Positions 24,781-33,601 of a DNA stretch of 46,834 nt are shown here, piece by piece. A program made the translations under genes and the position numbers. This DNA is from a virus. The notes below the pieces were generated by a model. It was not told the DNA's origin. It did no database searches and saw only the letters and a program-made list of their open reading frames with translations. The first letter of the stretch is position 1. Each line of letters begins with the position of its first letter. The stretch is taken from positions 1 to 46,834 of IMG/VR virus record IMGVR_UViG_3300047496_000217; one strand, written 5' to 3'.

Positions 24781-25978
24781 CAAACTCTAGCTTTAAAACA
24801 AACTACTCCTGCATGGGTTATTCCTTCGATAAATCCAGCCGACACAGCTCCACGTACGATCCCTTCAAAGTTTCGGAGGTCAGGAAAGGCAGTGTGGACG
24901 TGTTTGTAGGCATCCATATAAGGCACGATCCCGTGTTTCTGCACGTAGCGTACAAAACGTTCAGCCTGAACTGATTGCTCTGTTCGTCCAATTCTAGCGA
25001 ATACCTTTTGCATATCTTTTTCAAGGTCAGTCACCATTGCAGCACCGGCGGCTAAATCATCCTCTTCAATAATCATCTTATCGTGTCGCGAGGCAGCCAA
25101 TATCATTGCCGTTTTATGAATATGTGTCTGCTTACGGGCAAGATAACCGCTGAACCGATCATCGTCCAGCTCATCACTTTTGTTTTTCCAGTGGAAATCA
25201 TACCATTTTTCCCCCCATATAATTGCTTCGGGTGTAAGGTCGTACGGGCCAACGAGAGTCCCAGCAATATGTTCAAGATCCTGAACGAGTGCGACTTGTG
25301 TTGAATAGAAGTTTGCGGGAAGGTGTCTCGAAGGGTAGGCAATATATTTATCTTTTGTATCTGCATAAACAAACAAACACCGGGACGTAAAACCTCCTCC
25401 GATAACGTATTCGGGGAAATTTCCAGCGATCCAGGCAGGAGTCGTACACGCAATGAGATTAATCCAGGGATTTTCAATAACATCTGAGCCATTTCCTTTT
25501 GTGACTTTGTTAAAGGCGCCCTGTTTCCCGTCCCATAGGTTCGTTAACAAGTCAATCATGTCACGATCTGATGGATTAACTAAGTTGCCAAATTCACTGG
25601 ATTCCATTGTTAGTGCACATTGTGCGTGAAATTCTCCACTTCCAATGGGTGCTTCGAAAGATTCAGTAGCTGCAGCAAAGGCAGTTACTAGTGCAGGCCA
25701 GGTTACTACATCCGGTCCAAATTTAACAGAAGGTACTTTATGCAAGAGATTCATGGCTATTGAAGCTGTAGTTGATTTGGACACTACTCCCGGCGGCGCT
25801 ACTAAAACGATATAAAAGTTTGCATGCCATTTAAAATAACCCTGGTCTAACCATACACGGCGCCGCAGCGCTCCAGCTAACGCTGAGACGCCGCTCCAAA
25901 ATGCATTCGTCTAGGTGCCTCCGAAAATCCAGCATAATCAGTATAGGCTGTTAACCAATCTGCAAAATGTCTACTCAT
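24780..25978 (-). CDS. Primase/helicase-type ATPase (DUF3987-like), reading frame broken by one base
   Basis: The coding signal begins at ATG 25978 (MSRHFADWLTAYTDYAGFSE...MHF) and stops in frame at 25877-25879. After the TTTT run at 25898-25901 the -1 frame continues as WSGVSALAGALRRRVW, ...FYIVLVAPPGVVSKSTT and the long ORF to 24780, about 399 aa in all. The Walker A-like loop APPGVVSKST sits just after the break, and SEFGNLV, GGGFTSRCLFVYA and EQSVQAERFVRYVQ mark the ATPase and C-terminal domains. Family members are replicative primase-helicase ATPases. Either one T is missing (assembly error or real mutation) or a -1 frameshift is used: the P-site TTT can re-pair one base back, and a hairpin (25859-25892) starts five bases downstream. 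An internal GTG at 25784 would give only a protein without its N-terminus. Confidence 0.7.
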
Positions 25979-26396
25979 TCCAGGTTTCTCCTTGAAGTAG
26001 CCGCCAAATTACTTGTTTAGATACATTAAATTGACGTGCTATTTCAACTTGTAATTTTCCTTCCGAATGAAGTTTACGTATTTCCGCAGCTTTTTCTGGA
26101 CTCAATAAAACAGAGCTTCTGTTTCGTCGGCTTGCTGTTTTTGTGGACCAACGACAATTTTCTTTACTGTATCCTTTATCGTTGTTTATTCTGTCTAAAC
26201 TTAATCCTTGTGACCACGTATCAAACATGTCTTGATGAAATGTACGGAAAGAATCCCATTCGATGCAAACAGTTATTCCCTTGCCGCCGTAATAATCAAA
26301 GTTATCACGATTAGGATTATTACAGCGAGAACGCATACGCATCCAAGCAGCGTAAAAAGGATGACCCTTATCGAAACTAATGTTATTTATAAGCAT
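25971..26396 (-). CDS. Free-standing HNH endonuclease
   Basis: 141 aa. ATG 26396 overlaps the polymerase stop (TAATG). The central part YYGGKGITVCIEWDSF and LDRINNDKGYSKENCRW is the AP2/HNH-type homing endonuclease pattern, and the C-terminus LSPEKAAEIRKLHSEGKLQ...VSKQVIWRLLQ is a helix-turn-helix. Its stop overlaps the helicase ATG by eight bases. It occupies the exact junction between two replication genes, the usual site of an invading homing endonuclease that did not interrupt either gene. Confidence 0.82.
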   Translation of the reverse strand: MLINNISFDKGHPFYAAWMRMRSRCNNPNRDNFDYYGGKGITVCIEWDSFRTFHQDMFDTWSQGLSLDRINNDKGYSKENCRWSTKTASRRNRSSVLLSPEKAAEIRKLHSEGKLQVEIARQFNVSKQVIWRLLQGETWNE

Positions 26397-28885
26397 TAGC
26401 AATCGCCCCAAGACTTTTCACTCGTATGAATACTTATAGGAATGATTAGTGGATCATCGTAAGGTACTGTCACTTTTGCTAAGTCCTTAATTCTAGGTAA
26501 CAGTTCAGCTACCCTATGTGTTGGCATTTGACCAGGGAGGGAATCGTGAACTTGCATGAGAATTTGGACCTCAGGTAATTCACGATAGATTCGCTCCCAA
26601 ATTTTATTGATTACAATTGAAACAGTTGATTGAGGTCCCCAGGCAATGGCTTCCGGAACGATAGAGTCAATTCGATCGAAGACATACCATCTGTATCCAA
26701 ATTTATTTTCAACATATCGTTTGCTCGATAGTTGAGCGATAACTCGCTGGTGCCATTGCAGGATGCCTGGATGTGCACCGAACCAAAGATTCTGAGCTCT
26801 CTCAATCTCTGCAACAGTTCTTCCTGTATGTATCGCCATAGTTCGGGCTTTTCCGCCATAGTTTGTACCATGGCAGAAGACTTTAGCGAATTGTCGTTGA
26901 TGCTCGATGGGTTTTCTGTGGTCATAATATTTAGGATGTCCTTCTACTAGTTCATCGTACGCCGGCGGCTCTTTACCAGCCAGTACATAGGCATTGACCA
27001 AGTGAATATCAACACCCATATTCATAGCTAATTTTAATTCTTTGTCGTCTGCCTCCCAACATACCACAAATAAATCAGCACGCTCAAGGTCCATATCGAA
27101 CCAAGTATAACCATAGTCAGGGATAAATATTTCTCTGATGTTAGGGAATTGATAAGGATCCCCAAGACCAGCAATTTCACCGCGGGCAGCAGATTTCCCC
27201 ATTGACTTAGATTTCTCCCCGGGGATTGTCTGTAAATTCGTTCCGCTGCCAAACGCATCTTCACTGGACGAGAGACGATATGTTTTTGGTGCAGATTTTC
27301 CACTTGCGGAGCCTCCTATGTTATAACTGCAACGCATACGATCGTCATCGCTAAGCGGGCGGCAGAGGAAGTTGGACAAAAACTTGCCCAGAGTTCGGCA
27401 ATCTGCGATGCAGTTAATGATGGGTTGAAGTAAAGGTTCGATTCGCACAAGTTTTTGGAGTGCATCATCATCAAGAGTAGCTCGAGCTGGTGCATGTTTA
27501 GTTGCTCGTGTCATCTGCACAGGCATTTTCAGATCTTCATAGAATAATGTGTGCATTTGCTTAGGACTATCAGGATTCAGTTCGTGTCCCAAGACGTCAA
27601 TAAGAAATTGCTGTCGTTTAGAGATCGCTTCCTGAACTTCCATCGTGAGTTCGTCTCGACGCTTTTTATCAATGCGTACTCCACGTTGCATAGCCTGAAG
27701 CACAGGCCAGAACATGGATTGTTGGAACCTGTGGACATTTTGTAGACCCAGTTTTTCCACAACCGCCAGTTCTGATTGGGCCACTTCGTCAGTGTAAACA
27801 CAGTCCAGGCAATTATATCTCCATCCCCCATCTTCACCGGATGCTGTAGATAGTTCTTTACCCTCGTCCTTCCAATAGATAAAATAGTCACAGTACATTG
27901 ACCCCAGGAACCCGAGGCCTTTCGGCATATCTGAAAATATAGCATGTTGGCTTATCATGGTGTCCTGGACTACGTTGGGGACAAAGTGCCAATGCTTCCA
28001 GGTGTATTGGCAATCATATAGGAGGTTCTGTCCAATTACTTTACAATTTTTATGTGTTAGTAATCGGAAGAGACGATAGATAATTTCGGGCTCTTCACTT
28101 TCGGACCAATATCCTCCCGGTCTACCAACGGCCATGAAAGGTATGCACAACGCATCTGTAAGCGTCCACGATATTCCTGCGCAAGCGATGTGTCCGAATC
28201 GGGTTTCGAGGTCAAAAGAGATTCGTACAGGCTCGCCGTGGAAGCAACGGATATAAAGTTGGTCCAGTCGTCGTATGACATCTTCATAGGAGGGCCTTAT
28301 TTTAAAATTCCACTTTGGGTCAGGATAAGGGCGTCCGTCTTTGAAACGAGCAGCTCGTCTAAGGTCGTTAACAACGATCGGACGCTGGGACCATTCCCTG
28401 AGTACCGAAGCTGGGTGGATCGTAGGTATGAGTTTGATTGGCTTCGAGTCGCCGGCTGAACGATAATAGAGCATACTTCCACGCCACTTGGTAACGCCCC
28501 AAATTCCAGTGAGTCCCCAGAGCGGCACATTCCCGAGAGTAATAATGATGTTTGGCTTGACTGCGGTAATCTCGTTCTGCAGTTGATTGAGACCTTCCAC
28601 AATCTCTTTGGTGACCCATTTACCTTTAACTTGAGAGTGTGAAGCCGTCCGATCCTTTTTTGCCTTGGTGATGAACGAACTAATGTCGTTTTTGGGCGGG
28701 CGGACTTGGCAGATATTGGTGACGAAACACTCTGATCGGGCAATTCCGACTTCCCCGAGCATTGTGTTAAGTAATTGGCCCGAAGCGCCAACAAACGGTC
28801 TGCCGTTGATTTCTTCTTCATAACCTGGAGCCTCACCTATGATCATGATTCGGGCAGGGATTGGACCGTCCGGGCGGCAGATCAT
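26396..28885 (-). CDS. Uracil-DNA glycosylase / DNA polymerase A fusion
   Basis: 829 aa, main replicative polymerase. Residues 10-180 are a family 4/5-type uracil-DNA glycosylase domain: GEAPGYEEE (17-25), GRPFVGASGQLL (28-39), TNICQVRPPKN (56-66) and HPASVL (157-162); the N-terminal CxxC pair for an iron-sulfur cluster is not seen. Then a 3'-5' exonuclease: FDLET (Asp225, Glu227), IGQNLLYD (284-291), YNCLD (357-361). Then family A polymerase: motif A FDMDLERADLFVV (596-608), motif B RQFAKVFCHGTNYGG (664-678), motif C QVHDS (778-782). Motif A is one residue different from DxSQIELR, so the position of the steric-gate Glu is unclear. Overlaps both neighbours by a few bases. Confidence 0.92.
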   Translation of the reverse strand: MICRPDGPIPARIMIIGEAPGYEEEINGRPFVGASGQLLNTMLGEVGIARSECFVTNICQVRPPKNDISSFITKAKKDRTASHSQVKGKWVTKEIVEGLNQLQNEITAVKPNIIITLGNVPLWGLTGIWGVTKWRGSMLYYRSAGDSKPIKLIPTIHPASVLREWSQRPIVVNDLRRAARFKDGRPYPDPKWNFKIRPSYEDVIRRLDQLYIRCFHGEPVRISFDLETRFGHIACAGISWTLTDALCIPFMAVGRPGGYWSESEEPEIIYRLFRLLTHKNCKVIGQNLLYDCQYTWKHWHFVPNVVQDTMISQHAIFSDMPKGLGFLGSMYCDYFIYWKDEGKELSTASGEDGGWRYNCLDCVYTDEVAQSELAVVEKLGLQNVHRFQQSMFWPVLQAMQRGVRIDKKRRDELTMEVQEAISKRQQFLIDVLGHELNPDSPKQMHTLFYEDLKMPVQMTRATKHAPARATLDDDALQKLVRIEPLLQPIINCIADCRTLGKFLSNFLCRPLSDDDRMRCSYNIGGSASGKSAPKTYRLSSSEDAFGSGTNLQTIPGEKSKSMGKSAARGEIAGLGDPYQFPNIREIFIPDYGYTWFDMDLERADLFVVCWEADDKELKLAMNMGVDIHLVNAYVLAGKEPPAYDELVEGHPKYYDHRKPIEHQRQFAKVFCHGTNYGGKARTMAIHTGRTVAEIERAQNLWFGAHPGILQWHQRVIAQLSSKRYVENKFGYRWYVFDRIDSIVPEAIAWGPQSTVSIVINKIWERIYRELPEVQILMQVHDSLPGQMPTHRVAELLPRIKDLAKVTVPYDDPLIIPISIHTSEKSWGDC

Positions 28886-29073
28886 GTACTGTAACCTTTA
28901 ACAGTAGCTAATGGAGAAGTTAAACGAAGCATATCTATATAATACTGTGCTTCCGCTGCACTAGCAAAAGTAGCTACCCAAACTTGCCCGTCTTCGCCGC
29001 CGGTTATTACCTCCTCCCCTTCAAAGATATGAGTAATGGATAAACTAGCTGGCGTTACAGTTATCCATTTCAT
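28882..29073 (-). CDS. Small replication-operon protein, unknown
   Basis: 63 aa, coupled by four-base overlaps to the ParB-methyltransferase stop (ATGA) and to the polymerase start. Contains GEEVITGGEDGQVWVATFASAAEAQYYIDML, a short beta-alpha unit. No motif recognised. The tight packing supports a genuine gene. Confidence 0.65.
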   Translation of the reverse strand: MKWITVTPASLSITHIFEGEEVITGGEDGQVWVATFASAAEAQYYIDMLRLTSPLATVKGYST

Positions 29074-30386
29074 GTCAGATCCTTAATCCGTTGCGAAGCA
29101 ATCCCCGCAGCCGCCGCTTCCATTTCGATTCCCGTGGCTTTACATTTAAGATCATGAGCAGCCGGGAAGATTGGTCCCGATCCACAGAAAGGATCGAGCA
29201 CGTTATCTCCAGGTTTGATGGACCTAAGTAATAAATCCCTATAGAGTCCAACGGGTTTTTGAGCTTGATGTCCGAGATTATCGTCGGATGCACACGTGAT
29301 AACGTCTGGATATAATCTAGTGACATTTCGATTACCTTTGACTGCGTAAAGTAAACATTGCCATTTACGCTGCGGACCACGCTCGGGCCAAGGTGCACGC
29401 ATGGCTGTAGGATTAACCCAAATGAAGGGAGTACGAAACACTGTCCAGCCGGCAAGTTGCCAATATACCTTGAGTTCGGTAAACTTGTCAATGTCACAAA
29501 AGACGTAAGCATGGGCTTGGTCCTTACCAACTCGAAAGGATTCATTAGCTAACATTATCATTAGCACAACCCACGCTTCTCCTCCAGTATCATCATAACG
29601 ATGCGCTCCCGCTGTCTTACCCATTGAGTCTCCAAACTGATCAGCTCCCATTCCGTAAGGGGGATCTGTGAGGATAACATCGAAGGTTTTTTCCGGCAAC
29701 GTGGGCAGAAGTTGAGTGCAGTCGCCCTGTAACAGCGTATGCATAGACGAAACAAAAGTTGCTCCGATTTTGGCTCCCAACTCGGCATTACGTTTGACTT
29801 CTTCATCGCGTTTTAGGGCTTTGAATGCTTCCTTTCGAGAGGCGGCTTTACTAACAACAGGGTTGTCGAGATTCCGTGCAAGGATAATATCTTGCCGGAC
29901 ATTTTCACCAAACTGACCATCGCCAGAACCGGTAATTTCTTCTGCAATAGTGCTAGCTGTTGGCGCTGGTGCGCCGTCGCGTTCAGCTTGCATACGACGT
30001 AAACTGTAGAGCCGTTCGACGGCGATGGCTTTTTCTTTCCAGTCGAGGTCCGCCCGGCGGATATTTTCTTCGAGTTCGACTTCAAACGCACTGATTTCAT
30101 CCATTTCCCCAATATAGATACACGGGACCATTTTCTCTGGGATTGTGTGGTTGTTGCAGATTACGTCGGTGCCGTAACCCCATAGTATGTCGAGTGCTTT
30201 GAGCCGCCGTTCGCCGGCTACTAAAGTGAACTCGCCGCCTTCTTCTGAACGAACTACCAGGGGGTGGATTAGTCCATTATCAGATATGGAGGCGGCGAGC
30301 TCTTGGATTAGGTTTTCGTCAAAATACTTTCGTTGACGATTTTCTGGAATTCTAATATCTTCAATAGGAATAACGTATAATTGCAT
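29070..30386 (-). CDS. ParB-like nuclease / DNA methyltransferase fusion
   Basis: 438 aa. N-terminal ParB/Srx-like domain: IRIPENRQRKYFDENLIQELA, the box VAGERRLKA (56-64) and EENIRRADLDWKEKAIAVERL. C-terminal DNA amino-methyltransferase (N6-A or N4-C) of beta order: catalytic DPPYG (241-245), then AQKPVGLYRDLLLRSIKPG and the SAM loop DPFCGSG (398-404). ATG with GGGAGAGG upstream. In phages such fusions methylate self DNA at a recognition site the ParB half may help find. Target unknown. A terminator (30404-30431) separates it from the preceding gene. Confidence 0.88.
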   Translation of the reverse strand: MQLYVIPIEDIRIPENRQRKYFDENLIQELAASISDNGLIHPLVVRSEEGGEFTLVAGERRLKALDILWGYGTDVICNNHTIPEKMVPCIYIGEMDEISAFEVELEENIRRADLDWKEKAIAVERLYSLRRMQAERDGAPAPTASTIAEEITGSGDGQFGENVRQDIILARNLDNPVVSKAASRKEAFKALKRDEEVKRNAELGAKIGATFVSSMHTLLQGDCTQLLPTLPEKTFDVILTDPPYGMGADQFGDSMGKTAGAHRYDDTGGEAWVVLMIMLANESFRVGKDQAHAYVFCDIDKFTELKVYWQLAGWTVFRTPFIWVNPTAMRAPWPERGPQRKWQCLLYAVKGNRNVTRLYPDVITCASDDNLGHQAQKPVGLYRDLLLRSIKPGDNVLDPFCGSGPIFPAAHDLKCKATGIEMEAAAAGIASQRIKDLT

Positions 30387-30403
30387 TTAGAGCCTCTCCC
30401 TAG

Positions 30404-30431
30404 AAAAAACGGGGAGCCGCGGGCACTCCCC
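30404..30431 (-). terminator. Rho-independent terminator
   Basis: On the minus strand GGGGAG (30431-30426) pairs with CTCCCC (30416-30411) across a GC-rich 9-base loop, followed by TTTTTT (30409-30404). It ends the transcript of the ssDNA-binding-like gene, 21 bases after its stop, just before the ParB-methyltransferase gene. Partial readthrough is likely because the replication genes continue downstream without an obvious new promoter. Confidence 0.85.
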
Positions 30432-30451
30432 TCAGTTAGGACTACCTCGAA

Positions 30452-30928
30452 TTAGAGTTTAGCTACACCTGCTACACGATCTTGGAGTTCACCCGATCCA
30501 AGCGGGTACTCCTCGTGCTTGATCTTCACGCGGACCTGACGACCTTCAAGTGAGGCAATAGAGAATGCCTGACCTGGGGTGTTAGTGCCCGTGGCATCGC
30601 GCAGGATACGTAGACCAGCATTCTTCCCAGGAGACCAATCGAGACCAGTATCATTGATGTCGAGGATCACTGAATAGTTCAAGGGAACCTGATCCTGACC
30701 GATACGCGCGTTTTCCTGAGGATTAGAAGTGAGGTCAACCATGATTGGCAGATCGAGGAACGTGTAGGACTTAGTAGGGTCCTTTTTTCCAGCGTTCTGA
30801 CGCATCTTGGGAGTACCGATCGTGCCGGGGAATTCAAGTGAAGCGTTGAGTGGCGGACGGCGTGTTGCTGCCTCGGTGGTGGTCTGGTGGAGGAACTTCT
30901 CGGGATCGAAAGTTGAATTGGATTCCAT
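30452..30928 (-). CDS. Probable ssDNA-binding protein
   Basis: 158 aa, ATG with AAAGGA eight bases upstream. Unstructured N-terminus, then a beta core (SYTFLDLPIMVDLT, PLNYSVILDINDTGLDW, RQVRVKIKHEEY) compatible with an OB fold. Its place directly after the RecA-like ATPase in transcription order and a terminator of its own suggest abundant expression, as for SSB. It does not end in the acidic DDxxPF-type tail of bacterial SSB. Assigned by context and shape; moderate confidence. Confidence 0.55.
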   Translation of the reverse strand: MESNSTFDPEKFLHQTTTEAATRRPPLNASLEFPGTIGTPKMRQNAGKKDPTKSYTFLDLPIMVDLTSNPQENARIGQDQVPLNYSVILDINDTGLDWSPGKNAGLRILRDATGTNTPGQAFSIASLEGRQVRVKIKHEEYPLGSGELQDRVAGVAKL

Positions 30929-30941
30929 TTACTTGGTCCTT

Positions 30942-31832
30942 TTACGATTTTACAGTTGAAGAAAAGCGGCCTCCCCTGGAGGTCCACTTGGAGAAAATCT
31001 GAGAGAAATCTGGGGCTATTTTTTCCGCAAGAGGGAGGTTTCTAGTTTTAAGATCCGCCAGTGCATTAGCAGTGCTCCACGAGAAGGAAAGTCCTTCACG
31101 CACTGATAAGATAACGTCACTAAACATCGGGGGAAGCTTAGGAGCCAACGCTCGCCCCAGAGTTGAGACAGTGATCTTAACTCCTCCGAATACTTGATCA
31201 ACCTCCCTCTCAACGTGCGCTGTAAGCACAAAGTGGCATTTGCATCCATCTGTTAGTTGCCTTATCAAGTTGTAAATTTGATCTTGGGCTATTCCCCAAT
31301 CAGCCTGTGACTTAACCGGCTTTCCGCCAACGACAAGAGAAAGAGCAATAGGGTTGATGCCTGTGAGGGAGTCAAGCGCAAGTACACGGTTCGGACCCCA
31401 CTTGTCAACTGGACCAAATTTCTTTCCGGTCCGATCGTCAGGAAAATCGGCCAGCGATTTAAGGAGTCCAATAAACTGGTTGTGCTGGCTTCGATTAGGA
31501 TCTGACATTTTGTGAAGAGATTCTTGAGTTTGCTGATTAATTCGTTCCGCTGTTCCGGCGAGAGTTGTAAAATCGACAACACTCCGTCCGAGGACGTGCC
31601 AGTGAATATTGTCAGGTACAGGAAGTCCTTTGTCGGTCCAGTATCCCAAGAACGATTCAAGTCCTGATTCAGTGAAGAGGACGAAAATGTCAAGATTCTT
31701 TTGAGACGCGATAGTGCCGAGGGCATGAGTTTTACCTGTTCCTGTGGGCCCTTCCAATAAAACATTAACTCCCGGTAAGACCGAGAGGTCCGAGTCGGGG
31801 GTGGTCGCTGCTGTTGCTGATAAAGTTTCCAT
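30942..31832 (-). CDS. RecA-like / Sak4-type ATPase
   Basis: 296 aa. Walker A GPTGTGKT (28-35) and Walker B VLALD (150-154) in a single RecA-type core without the RecA N- and C-terminal domains, as in phage Sak4-type recombinases. VLTAHVEREVDQVFGGVK follows as a typical late strand. It probably acts with the ssDNA-binding protein in single-strand annealing or exchange. The first 68 bases overlap the upstream 134-aa gene. Confidence 0.75.
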   Translation of the reverse strand: METLSATAATTPDSDLSVLPGVNVLLEGPTGTGKTHALGTIASQKNLDIFVLFTESGLESFLGYWTDKGLPVPDNIHWHVLGRSVVDFTTLAGTAERINQQTQESLHKMSDPNRSQHNQFIGLLKSLADFPDDRTGKKFGPVDKWGPNRVLALDSLTGINPIALSLVVGGKPVKSQADWGIAQDQIYNLIRQLTDGCKCHFVLTAHVEREVDQVFGGVKITVSTLGRALAPKLPPMFSDVILSVREGLSFSWSTANALADLKTRNLPLAEKIAPDFSQIFSKWTSRGGRFSSTVKS

Positions 31833-32169
31833 TATCTATTGCCTTGAATAGGAGTTGAAATTCTCTTTTAAATAAATCGTGGGGGAGAGCTTCTAAGAGT
31901 GATTCGTCGACGGCTTCCCAACTTTCCAATATAAGTAAACTACCAGGGACTGGATGCCAGTTATCAGGGCGCACGTAACATTTATCACAAAATTGAGCTT
32001 TGGGCCAAAGTAATATATCTGACTCGATAATATGCTTAGCCCAAATAGTACAACAGACAGGACATACGAGAGAATGAGAAATCGCTGTGCGTGTTTCGTC
32101 GTTAAAAGAGTGTTCCCGAAGTATCTCATAACGAAATCCGTTGAATTCAATCCTGGCCTTGACTAACAT
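31765..32169 (-). CDS. Zinc-ribbon-like protein
   Basis: 134 aa. Cys pairs CPVC and CDKC (about residues 36-39 and 62-65) with 22 residues between them form a likely zinc ribbon. The rest is helical. Its 3' end overlaps the RecA-like gene by 68 bases, so translation coupling is expected. Role unknown; recombination or transcription accessory is possible. Confidence 0.65.
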   Translation of the reverse strand: MLVKARIEFNGFRYEILREHSFNDETRTAISHSLVCPVCCTIWAKHIIESDILLWPKAQFCDKCYVRPDNWHPVPGSLLILESWEAVDESLLEALPHDLFKREFQLLFKAIDNGNFISNSSDHPRLGPLGLTGS

Positions 32170-32482
32170 GGTCGAGGATCTCCCGATACTCTATAGGTTT
32201 ATTGAGTAGTTTGGCGTGTTCGATGGCTTGTTTCATACCTAGGCTGATACCGTGGTCTTTGTAAACTGCCACTAGATCTGCTTTTGCCATCCAAGAATAA
32301 CCTGCCACTATACCACGATTACGCTCTTCCTTGATTTTGTCATCTAAGACAGTAGAATATAGAATATGAGAGGCGTAAGGAGCTTCTCCTTGGTCTAATG
32401 AATCTTTGATACAAGCGAGAGCATAAGCAATGTTAGCTCCTATGTCGCCGGCATAGGGAGATTCGATGATTACGAGCTTCAT
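32147..32482 (-). CDS. Nucleoside deoxyribosyltransferase-like (DUF4406/DUF7768 type) protein
   Basis: 111 aa. Starts VIIESPYAGDIGANIAYALACI and has RNRGIVAGYSWMAKADLVAVY with GISLGMKQAIEHA, matching small nucleoside 2-deoxyribosyltransferase-fold proteins. These may act on modified or host nucleotides. Overlaps both neighbours. A catalytic Glu cannot be placed with certainty. Confidence 0.65.
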   Translation of the reverse strand: MKLVIIESPYAGDIGANIAYALACIKDSLDQGEAPYASHILYSTVLDDKIKEERNRGIVAGYSWMAKADLVAVYKDHGISLGMKQAIEHAKLLNKPIEYREILDHVSQGQD

Positions 32483-33399
32483 ACGGGAGCTTCTACTTTA
32501 GTTTCAAGCCTTGTAACAGGATCCCAATGCCGTCGCTCGAAATAAGTATCCAACCAGGGACCTTCGTTTTCAGATTTACAAACAGAACTAAATCCACAAC
32601 CTCCATATGACTGACAGGCATCATCCAACGTATAACGAAACCTACCTGACTTCCACCAACGCATGGCGTCAGAGATCCACTCAAGCAACTCCCCATACCA
32701 CCTATTTACTTCCCACTCAGGTCTATAGCTAATGGCTTCTGCAGTATCGTATTTGGTCTTGAGGATTGAAACTCCTCGAACAACCACCCCTGCAGTATGG
32801 ATTCCAGCCTGCCGACAGCCCCAGACGTAGCCGGTAAACTGAGAACGTAGGTCCCACTTCCGTCCCCACGAACTACCCAGCGCACCGGTAGTTTTTTCAT
32901 CAAATACGAAGGTATCGCCAGCGTAATTGAGAATGGCGTCCATTCGCCCGGAGTAGAGAATGGGCTGGCCTGTGATTGGATGGTCAATGCCAAGGGGTTC
33001 AACAAATCCGAATTCGATTCCTCGCTTGCCTCCGGGAAGGATAACGGGGTAGGCGGCATCGTGGTTGAGGGGGTAGTGTTCGAAGTAGAATTCGAGGGCT
33101 CCTGCCATTCGCTCTGCCGATTTGGCTGAATCGGGGGGACACTGGTAGTCCCCGTATGCTTTGAGGAGAGCCTCAAGCCCAGACGCGATGGAATCATCGG
33201 AGGACAAGCCTTCTTCATAGAATGATCTCCGGGCTACTTCGACACCCTTGGCGAAACTACCTCCGGCCAATAAGTGGACGTTATCGCCCTTGGTTTTATA
33301 TTGATCAATGTAGACTTTTTTAAATAACTGAGGACAAGTTTTGAGAGTAGCTATCATGCTACTGTCGAATACTTCAGGAAAATCTCCTGCTTTAATCAT
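32479..33399 (-). CDS. Cas4/AddB-like PD-(D/E)xK nuclease
   Basis: 306 aa; ATG 33399 is chosen because it follows the upstream stop directly, while a longer in-frame start would lie inside that gene. GRMDAIL (151-157) and DEKTT (167-171) are the PD-(D/E)xK active-site strands. One Cys near residue 22 (KTCPQLF) and a C-terminal C-x5-C-x5-C fit the iron-sulfur staple of Cas4, AddB and related exonucleases. Probable 5'-3' exonuclease that feeds the RecA-like recombinase. Operon with that gene. Confidence 0.82.
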   Translation of the reverse strand: MIKAGDFPEVFDSSMIATLKTCPQLFKKVYIDQYKTKGDNVHLLAGGSFAKGVEVARRSFYEEGLSSDDSIASGLEALLKAYGDYQCPPDSAKSAERMAGALEFYFEHYPLNHDAAYPVILPGGKRGIEFGFVEPLGIDHPITGQPILYSGRMDAILNYAGDTFVFDEKTTGALGSSWGRKWDLRSQFTGYVWGCRQAGIHTAGVVVRGVSILKTKYDTAEAISYRPEWEVNRWYGELLEWISDAMRWWKSGRFRYTLDDACQSYGGCGFSSVCKSENEGPWLDTYFERRHWDPVTRLETKVEAPV

Positions 33400-33400
33400 T

Positions 33401-33592
33401 TTAAGCCTCGTTCCAAAGTTGCCAATCGACCATTTTATGATCGAGAAAGAAACAAACGCCACACAGATCAGTGAACTGATTAATGTGTAAGATTAAATTT
33501 TGTGGGTCCTGGACCTTCACTGTAGGTGAGGTCAGACAAATTCGGCATTCAGCCTCGAAATCGGGCTGATAAGAAACCCCCTGATTCGGCAT
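33401..33592 (-). CDS. Small zinc-finger-like protein
   Basis: 63 aa. CRIC and CGVC pairs spaced 25 residues apart make a likely zinc site. It ends one base before the nuclease start. Function unknown; the position suggests a regulator or partner of the nuclease. Confidence 0.6.
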   Translation of the reverse strand: MPNQGVSYQPDFEAECRICLTSPTVKVQDPQNLILHINQFTDLCGVCFFLDHKMVDWQLWNEA

Positions 33593-33601
33593 TAGGTTAA
33601 C

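Noticed and set aside
25784-25786. GTG 25784 as the true start of the helicase gene
   Set aside because: It would remove the conserved N-terminal segment and half of the Walker A-like loop, both of which are encoded just upstream in the same frame.
28297-28836. 179-aa minus-strand frame
   Set aside because: Inside the polymerase gene in another frame; Ser/Arg-rich shadow with no support.
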